Source: Clostridium sp. KNHs205
GTDB lineage: Bacteria > Bacillota > Clostridia > Lachnospirales > Lachnospiraceae
Reading direction: 5' to 3'
Assembly: GCF_000702945.1 (NCBI RefSeq)
Contig: NZ_JNLE01000005.1
Span: 558,001 to 622,000, forward strand
Length of the DNA stretch: 64,000 nt
Part shown: positions 58,388-64,000 of the stretch, one piece after another
Position numbering within the stretch: the stretch's first letter is position 1
How the letters are laid out: each line of letters begins with the position of its first letter
Position numbers and translations under genes: made by a program
Notes under the pieces: model-generated
The model's database searches: none
What the model was told of the DNA's origin: nothing
The model's input: the letters and a program-made list of their open reading frames with translations, nothing else

Positions 58388-60058
58388 CTAGATGGTTTGC
58401 TCCCACTCTCCACTAGCCTGATATTCCGCAAGTCTTTTTACTGCTCTTTCCACAATATACTCAGGATATCCATAAGCCTTTAACAGCTTAAGTGCGTTGC
58501 CTGTATAAGAGATTCCTTTCAGTAGTTTATAATCAAATGTTAACTCACCTTCTATGACCCGCTCCGTGAAATAATAATTATCATATGTTCCCTCTAACAG
58601 CCTTGCCAGCTCAATGTCATGAGTTGCTGCCAAACAAATGGTATTCCCTTCTCCAAGACTTCCCAATATCTCTGTGGATGCTGCAATTCTCTCCGGCGTA
58701 TTGGTTCCCCTGAAGACTTCATCAATGCAGCAGAGTACTCTTTCTTTCTTGGTAGCCTCCAGTATCCTTTTTAAGGATTTTATCTCTGCAAGAAAATAAC
58801 TGTCCCTGTTTTCAATACTGTCCCTTAAAGCCATTGATGTATAGACCTGGCAGAAATATCCCCGGTATATGCGGGAAGTAGACAAGTAAAGGGTCTGTGA
58901 AAGAATTCCATTTAGAGCAACTGCCTTTAGAAAGGTGGATTTACCGGAAGCATTACTGCCGGTAAGAACGATTCCCTTCCTTGCCCTTATGGAGTTAGGA
59001 ACAGGCTCCAAGACACCTGGATGATATAGTTCTTCTATTATCAATCCCTCAAAATCTTTTGTCCCTTCCTTCTTTAATTCCGGTATTGAATAATAGGGAA
59101 GCAGCAGCTTATAATTAGCAACTGCTGTCATTGCATCCAGAAAACCTAAGATTTCAAACAGCCTTCTGGCTTTAGGAAAATTTTTTCTGACTCTGGTGGT
59201 AATACTTCCTGTTGCCAGAACATCTGCATGGGTTAGTATACAGATATAATCAAGTACCAGTTCATAAGCATCGGCTACAATTCCTGTTCCTGAGGCCAGA
59301 AATACTGATTGTAACCTGACGCCGCGAAAGCACTTAAGAATCTCCCGTAACTCAGGTAGGTAAGGTTTAAGCTCCGGTGAATTTATTTTTATAATTTTAT
59401 CAGCTGCCTTTAGCATCTTTGAGAAATTCTTAAGATACCACCTGCCGGAATCCGGTATTCTCCATACAGCTTTATAATAGGTATATAACGACACAAACAA
59501 TGCCAGCACGCTCAGACATCCCCCAACCCAGGGATTTATAAATAAAGCTGTGATTGCTATCAGCGTAAATCCCAAAATACACATATGAAAAAGTGCCGGA
59601 ATATGCAGGGCTGTCGTACAATGAAGCAGCATTTCATAAGCGGATGCACCATACACCTTACCCAAACGAAAAAATACCTTCTGAAGATTTAAGCGAAGGT
59701 CTCTGTCCTCCTTGAGTTTTTCTGACATCTGATGCCGCTCAGCTAAGTGCTTCTCCTCTGTCTCAGGTTTTCGAAGCAGCGCATAGAGATACTCCGCTCC
59801 GCAATTTGACTGCGTTATATTCATATCGTTATAAATACGATCCAGCTCCAGGTCATTCCAGGTTATATCATCTATCCCTTCAGCTGAAAACTCTGTCCGG
59901 TGATAACAGGCTATAGCTTCCTCTTCCTGTCTCCAGTTATCAGTTCCTTTCTCTTTCCCAAAAGAGCTTTCACGGTACCGGTACATCCGTCTCTTCTGTA
60001 AGCTTTGAGCCGTAAATGTAATCGCTGCTACCATAACAATAAATAGTAATATCTCCAT
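58388..60058 (-). CDS. Membrane-anchored MutS-like ATPase
   Basis: A 556-residue protein. The C-terminal MutS domain V has Walker A VLTGSNASGKSTFLKAVALN, the signature-like SMALRDSIENRDSYFLAEI, and Walker B VLCCIDEVFRGTNTPERIA, then AATHDIELARLL. Unlike true MutS it lacks the mismatch-binding N-terminal domain. Instead it has transmembrane segments at residues ~1-20 and at ~155-195 (FTLIAITALFINPWVGGCLS). This is the membrane-anchored group of MutS relatives seen in Firmicutes, whose role is unknown. AAAAGGGG precedes the ATG. Confidence 0.8.
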   Translation of the reverse strand: MEILLFIVMVAAITFTAQSLQKRRMYRYRESSFGKEKGTDNWRQEEEAIACYHRTEFSAEGIDDITWNDLELDRIYNDMNITQSNCGAEYLYALLRKPETEEKHLAERHQMSEKLKEDRDLRLNLQKVFFRLGKVYGASAYEMLLHCTTALHIPALFHMCILGFTLIAITALFINPWVGGCLSVLALFVSLYTYYKAVWRIPDSGRWYLKNFSKMLKAADKIIKINSPELKPYLPELREILKCFRGVRLQSVFLASGTGIVADAYELVLDYICILTHADVLATGSITTRVRKNFPKARRLFEILGFLDAMTAVANYKLLLPYYSIPELKKEGTKDFEGLIIEELYHPGVLEPVPNSIRARKGIVLTGSNASGKSTFLKAVALNGILSQTLYLSTSRIYRGYFCQVYTSMALRDSIENRDSYFLAEIKSLKRILEATKKERVLCCIDEVFRGTNTPERIAASTEILGSLGEGNTICLAATHDIELARLLEGTYDNYYFTERVIEGELTFDYKLLKGISYTGNALKLLKAYGYPEYIVERAVKRLAEYQASGEWEQTI

Positions 60059-60270
60059 ATAATTCCCCTTTTAAATCACATCTCATTTGGTGTGTTAATA
60101 AACTACTGTACCGGATTAAGCGTCCCGTCTTTAACAGGATAAAAAACTATCCAGATTAGATTTTCTTCAGTACTTGAAATTTACACAATACAACCATCTA
60201 AACTGTAGGTCCTTCCATATATTTCTATATTCTACCTTATAGCTATTCATATGTAAATAAAAGGTACAAA

Positions 60271-60312
60271 AAAGGAGTTCTGTAACATTTCAGAATATTA
60301 CAGAACTCCTTT
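60271..60312 (-). terminator. Terminator of the dipeptidase gene
   Basis: AAAGGAGTTCTGTAA and TTACAGAACTCCTTT form a perfect 15-bp stem around CATTTCAGAATA, 20 bp after the dipeptidase stop. Confidence 0.85.
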
Positions 60313-60330
60313 AACTTTGTAGCTATATTT

Positions 60331-61308
60331 TTATAATAACTCCTTATATACCCTTAACACATTTTTATAAAATACAGCCTCTATCTCATTATTACTTAAT
60401 CCTGCCTTTTGAAGGCTATCAGCCAGCAAGGGTAAAAAGGAACAATCAATTAATTCATCATGTCCCGGTATCCCGTCAAAGTCCGAGCCAAGACCGATAC
60501 ATTCGTATCCACCGACATTTCGGATGTGAAGAATATGTTTTACGATTGCGGAAACCGTGCCTGCACTTTCATCCTCTCCTAAAAAGAAAGGATAGAAATT
60601 CATCCCTGTGACCCCTCCCCTTAAAGCCAGTTTTCTTATCATATCATCCGAAAGATTTCTGACATGAGGACAAATGCTGCGGGCATTGGAATGACTTGCC
60701 ACAAAAGGCTTCGTGGTATGTCTTAACACCTGATAGAAACCAGCATCCGATAAATGGGATACATCGATTATCATTCCGATATTCTCCATTTCATGTATAA
60801 ATTCAAGTCCAAAATCTGTCAGTCCCTGTGTGGTATTTGGAGTATACCAGTCTGTTTCTTGTCCTCTCATGGTTACATTTGGATAACCAATCCCATTCAT
60901 GTGGTTCCAGGTCAATGTAAGCATCCTCACACCAAGTCTGTAGTAATTTCTTAAATGGGCCAGGCTTCCTTTCGTAACTCCGCCTTCTTCTATGGTCAAT
61001 AAAGCCGACAGCTTACCCTCATTGCTGTTTCGTTCAATATCTTCATATCGGAATACCGGTGCTATGTAGTCTGCATTTACCTGTAACTGCCGGTAATATA
61101 AATCAATAAGCTCCAGACAATAACTTAGAGCATCTTCTCTTTCCGAAAGATTAACGAACATAGCAAAATTCTGAAGGAGATAATCGCCCTTTTTCATCTT
61201 TTCAAGATCTATATGTAACTCACTTTTCGCCAGTGTATCATTTCTGCCTTCTGCCATTCTGGCAAATAACTCAGATATGGTATCACAATGCATATCAATT
61301 ATTTTCAT
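60331..61308 (-). CDS. Membrane dipeptidase family (M19) enzyme
   Basis: About 325 residues. Metal-binding motifs are in MKIIDMHCDTISEL (His, Asp), LLTIEEGGVTKGS (Glu), MIIDVSHLSDAGFYQVL (His) and FVASHSNARSICPHVRNLSD (His). This is the renal dipeptidase/M19 TIM-barrel set, which needs two zinc ions. ATG 61308 is used; an alternative TTG lies 12 bases earlier. Cytoplasmic. Its neighbour is an NlpC/P60 endopeptidase, so it may recycle cell-wall dipeptides. Confidence 0.85.
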   Translation of the reverse strand: MKIIDMHCDTISELFARMAEGRNDTLAKSELHIDLEKMKKGDYLLQNFAMFVNLSEREDALSYCLELIDLYYRQLQVNADYIAPVFRYEDIERNSNEGKLSALLTIEEGGVTKGSLAHLRNYYRLGVRMLTLTWNHMNGIGYPNVTMRGQETDWYTPNTTQGLTDFGLEFIHEMENIGMIIDVSHLSDAGFYQVLRHTTKPFVASHSNARSICPHVRNLSDDMIRKLALRGGVTGMNFYPFFLGEDESAGTVSAIVKHILHIRNVGGYECIGLGSDFDGIPGHDELIDCSFLPLLADSLQKAGLSNNEIEAVFYKNVLRVYKELL

Positions 61309-61499
61309 ATTAATAACCAAGCCTTTCTGCTATTTAAATGTATATTACTTTTAAACTCCACACTTATTCCAATTATATATATAATGGTTGTTTGCTATAC
61401 AGCCTATAAGATTGACATGCACAATGCATCTTTTGCCGGAAGTATTCAATATATACCACATCAGCACTTTCAGACTTCCATACATATCCGCTTTATTTT

Positions 61500-62324
61500 C
61501 TAAGGGAAAATACTTCCCACTTCCTTTAACCGCTGTGCAAGATCTTCACGGTATAATATATCCTTTGGATTCAGGCTGTTAATTACCACTCCGTCACTTC
61601 CGTTCCTTGCTGTAGAATGAATATAACGTTCATCCCCCAGGTAAATAGCAACATGACCTGAAAAATACAACAAATCAGCAGGTTTTTTATTTTCCGGCGG
61701 AATGGCTCTTACCGGATAACCTGGTTCAATGGATGCATCCCGGTAAATGGTAATTCCATTTAATTGATAAGCCATAAAGCTTAAGCCGGAACAGTCTACT
61801 CCTAAAGGAGACTTTCCACCCCACCTGTACTGGCAGCCCAGATATGTTTTCGCTGCCTGAACTATATCATAACGCAAATTATCTTCTTTTTCTACATTAA
61901 AATCTGTTATGTAATCACCGAGAAATGCTTCTTTGATATAACCCGTTTCACCGTTGCATAACCCCACTTTTACATACCCCTGAGGGTCAGGTGAGGCGAG
62001 GACTGACAAAAGTGCTCCTTTGCATACTGTTAAAATCAGATATCCTCTAACATTAGGTGCAGCTAAAATATCAGCAAAGGGATGTATTACTAACTTTTTA
62101 AACTCCTTTTTCCACCTGGAAACCAGGCAATCCTCCATTATCAGTTCTCTGTTATCCACGTAACCCTGGTAACCATACTGAGTTCTTATGTAACTCCAGC
62201 CCTTCTCTTTTTCCTCTAAAATAAATACAGGTCTTCCGTAGAAATCTTCGTCCTGCAGCTCTCCTCTTCGGTGAGGGTCTTTTCGCAAGGAGCCAATGGC
62301 TGTATTTATGACAGCTTCACACAT
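61500..62324 (-). CDS. NlpC/P60 endopeptidase with N-terminal SH3-like domains
   Basis: About 274 residues: two SH3-like domains (~20-135: VFILEEKEKGWSYIRTQYGY, VRGYLILTVCKGALLSVLAS) and a C40 peptidase (LGVDCSGLSFMAYQL Cys, HVAIYLGDERYIHSTA His). The domain order and lack of a signal peptide match YkfC-like gamma-D-glutamyl-L-diamino acid endopeptidases used in murein peptide recycling. ATG 62324 follows GAGGTTTGATATTA. It lies upstream of the M19 dipeptidase on the same strand, a plausible recycling pair. Confidence 0.85.
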   Translation of the reverse strand: MCEAVINTAIGSLRKDPHRRGELQDEDFYGRPVFILEEKEKGWSYIRTQYGYQGYVDNRELIMEDCLVSRWKKEFKKLVIHPFADILAAPNVRGYLILTVCKGALLSVLASPDPQGYVKVGLCNGETGYIKEAFLGDYITDFNVEKEDNLRYDIVQAAKTYLGCQYRWGGKSPLGVDCSGLSFMAYQLNGITIYRDASIEPGYPVRAIPPENKKPADLLYFSGHVAIYLGDERYIHSTARNGSDGVVINSLNPKDILYREDLAQRLKEVGSIFP

Positions 62325-62554
62325 TAATATCAAACCTCGATCAATTCAACTGCTTATGCTATCATATTCGCGATTTATTTTCTTCATTCAAGAATTAATA
62401 ACTCTAGGACATTTGACAATAAAAGTTGAAAGTGCTATATTCATATTTAAATAATGGGATATATGATAGAACCTTATTAAAATCAAATAATTCTCAAATG
62501 ATATTATATTCCGTTTTATTATGTATTAACGACAGCAGACTGAAAGGAGCACAT

Positions 62555-63121
62555 ATGAGTTATATACCGACGCCGGAACAGGCCTATGAGATTTTAAAGG
62601 AATACAACAAAGACGACTTTCACCTGAAACACGGCAGAATCGTAGCCGGAGTGATGGAGTATTTAGCCAAAGAATACGATCCTGAAAATACGGCTTATTG
62701 GAAAACTGTAGGAATGTTACATGATTTAGACTTTGAACTTTATCCTGAGGAGCATTGCATCAAGCTTCAGGAAATAATGAAGGAACTGGATATTGACGAA
62801 AGCGTAATCCATGCAGCTGCAAGCCACGGTTATCTGCTTACTGTAGATATCGAACCGGTACGTTATATGGAGAAGGTATTATATGCCGTGGACGAGCTTA
62901 CCGGTCTTATTGGTGCCGTTGCTCTGATGAGACCTTCAAAAAGCGTATCCGATCTGGAAGTAAAATCTGTTATGAAGAAATATAAGAATGCCAATTTTGC
63001 AGCCGGCTGCAGCCGAGAGGTTATTAACCGAGGTGCCCAGATGATGGGAATAGAACTCAATGAATTAATTGATAAAACTATACATGCCATGAGAAGCCTT
63101 ATGCTCGAAATGGAAATATGA
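62555..63121 (+). CDS. HD domain (phosphohydrolase-like) protein
   Basis: 188 residues from ATG 62555, which follows AAAGGAGCACAT; the frame upstream is not used. The HD motif pair is VGMLHDLDFELYPEEHC and the second His in AAASHGYLLT, then ...AVDELTGLIGAVALM. This is the small HDIG-type group acting on nucleotides or other phosphomonoesters. Cytoplasmic. No operon partner. Confidence 0.8.
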   Translation: MSYIPTPEQAYEILKEYNKDDFHLKHGRIVAGVMEYLAKEYDPENTAYWKTVGMLHDLDFELYPEEHCIKLQEIMKELDIDESVIHAAASHGYLLTVDIEPVRYMEKVLYAVDELTGLIGAVALMRPSKSVSDLEVKSVMKKYKNANFAAGCSREVINRGAQMMGIELNELIDKTIHAMRSLMLEMEI

Positions 63122-63300
63122 TTATTTTAAATCCAGTGATTTTAAAATCCAATGAATGAATTAATAAAGATTGTAATTTAAGCTCTGCTGGTCTCCCCAA
63201 GGGAGGCTGTGTGTGGTACTCCCAGCATTCCATGGTTTTTATACAACATGCAGGCCCTAATATTATTTATACCCGATATATGTAATAAGAAAATTTATAT

Positions 63301-63343
63301 CCCCCCTACAAAGCCAGTTTTCCATTAAATCTTTGAAGGGGGT
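63301..63343. terminator. Hairpin between the HD gene and GH78 gene
   Basis: CCCCCT.CAAAG pairs with CTTTG.AGGGGG around ~20 nt. It follows both convergent genes (HD on plus, GH78 on minus) and may be bidirectional. Confidence 0.55.
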
Positions 63344-63398
63344 ACATTTTAAATTTATTACTATTTTATTTTCTTCTTTATTTATTTACGATTCAGCA

Positions 63399-64000
63399 TT
63401 ACTGAGCTGTTACCTTTTGCTTTACTTCGTATTTACCTGCTTTCAGAATTATTCTAGATTCCATATCCTCTTTCCGGTAACTTACTCCTGCATCCGAGAG
63501 CTTTAAGCCGTTAATTGTTATATCCGAAATCTCCGTATCCGCCAAAACTAACTCTGCCTCCGCATTAAAAGGAATTATAAACTGATAACGCAGGCCATCC
63601 TCCTCGTAACACCATCCACTCTCATAATGTCCTGCTGCCGTATCCAATTCAGCTCTTGCATAGGATAGCAGCTTATTGGGCTTGGGTGCGAGTCTTATTT
63701 TCCTATAACCAGGATATTTTTCAAGGGGATTGATTCCGCACATATTACGATACATCCATTCAGCAATGGAACCGTAAGTATAGTGATTCAAAGAGTTCAT
63801 ACCCAGTTCACCAAATTTACCGTTCGGAAGTAAGGAGTTCCATCTCTCCCAGATCGTTGTGGCACCAAGCTTTACCTCATAGAGCCAGCTTGGAAATTCC
63901 TCATTTAATAAAAGCTTGTAAGCCAGTTCATTGTAGCCGTTTTCGGATAATACCCTGCAAAAATAAGGAGTTCCAACGAAACCGGTCTTAAGGTAATACT
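63399..64000 (-). CDS. GH78 alpha-L-rhamnosidase, C-terminal part
   Basis: The frame is open from the window end, so the N-terminal part is missing. It reads YYLKTGFVGTPYFCRVL, then KLGATTIWERWNSLLPNGKF, MNSLNHYTYGSIAEWMY and PGYRKIRLAPKPN. These are the (alpha/alpha)6-barrel end and the C-terminal beta domain typical of GH78 rhamnosidases. WERWN and SLNHYTYGS are characteristic. It hydrolyses terminal rhamnose from plant polysaccharides or glycosides and fits the plant-degrading context. Confidence 0.85.
   Translation of the reverse strand, partial: YYLKTGFVGTPYFCRVLSENGYNELAYKLLLNEEFPSWLYEVKLGATTIWERWNSLLPNGKFGELGMNSLNHYTYGSIAEWMYRNMCGINPLEKYPGYRKIRLAPKPNKLLSYARAELDTAAGHYESGWCYEEDGLRYQFIIPFNAEAELVLADTEISDITINGLKLSDAGVSYRKEDMESRIILKAGKYEVKQKVTAQ

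Overview
The window is AT-rich Gram-positive DNA with strong AGGAGG-type ribosome binding sites. It has low-GC clostridial gene families throughout: a DUF1836 protein, a DUF6774 protein, a YerC/TrpR-like repressor, a PIN-PhoH protein, SH3b-NlpC/P60 hydrolases, a GH5 cellulase, a GH78 rhamnosidase and a flagellin lysine methylase. A plant-polysaccharide-degrading member of the Lachnospiraceae (Clostridia) fits best. That assignment is inferred from gene content, not from a marker gene. I see no rRNA, tRNA, CRISPR array or intact transposase.

Layout. 0-17.7 kb is an accessory, partly decayed region. It holds small regulator-plus-enzyme modules (TetR, MarR and AraC types with nitroreductases, a medium-chain dehydrogenase, alpha/beta hydrolases and a rhodanese), orphan immunity-like genes, and many gene relics and dispersed repeats. 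18-36 kb is mostly housekeeping. It contains a secreted SH3-like protein, an RlmD-type rRNA methyltransferase with a long repetitive N-terminal extension, a radical SAM activase-like protein, an ArsR-controlled CoA-disulfide-reductase/rhodanese/TusA/DsrE fusion, a methyltransferase, a TrpR-like repressor, PcrA helicase, a highly structured probable RNA, and PIN-PhoH. 34.9-37.5 kb is a tightly coupled TetR/flavodoxin/FMN-binding/flavoprotein operon. 38-41 kb holds two tandem NlpC/P60 hydrolases separated by tandem repeats. 41-45 kb holds an arylsulfotransferase-like protein, a SagB-type dehydrogenase and an NMT1-type lipoprotein.

45.2-50.6 kb is the most interesting part: a compact, AT-rich peptide natural product (RiPP) operon. 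It runs from a 34-residue precursor, too short for routine gene calling, through a terminator-like attenuator, a PqqD-like recognition protein, a radical SAM/SPASM-like enzyme and two ABC half-exporters. The operon lies between two direct copies (about 530 bp) of the promoter and 5' half of the neighbouring lipoprotein gene. One copy is intact, and the other is a pseudogene with a stop at the lipobox cysteine. This looks like a recently inserted or duplicated island.

52-53.8 kb has a T-box leader (isoleucine-like specifier) ahead of a nucleoside phosphorylase, plus a small orphan protein. 54-64 kb is carbohydrate and cell-wall metabolism: a DUF5060/DUF4038-type glycosidase, a secreted GH5 cellulase with a CBM2-like module, a membrane MutS-like ATPase, an M19 dipeptidase, a third NlpC/P60 protein, an HD-domain protein and the C-terminal part of a GH78 rhamnosidase.

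A recurring feature is simple-sequence expansion: a poly-purine tract after arsR, SENR-type repeats in RlmD, and 14-, 15- and 38/39-bp tandem arrays. Redox flavoproteins are also strikingly abundant (four nitroreductase-fold proteins and six flavodoxin or FMN-binding proteins).
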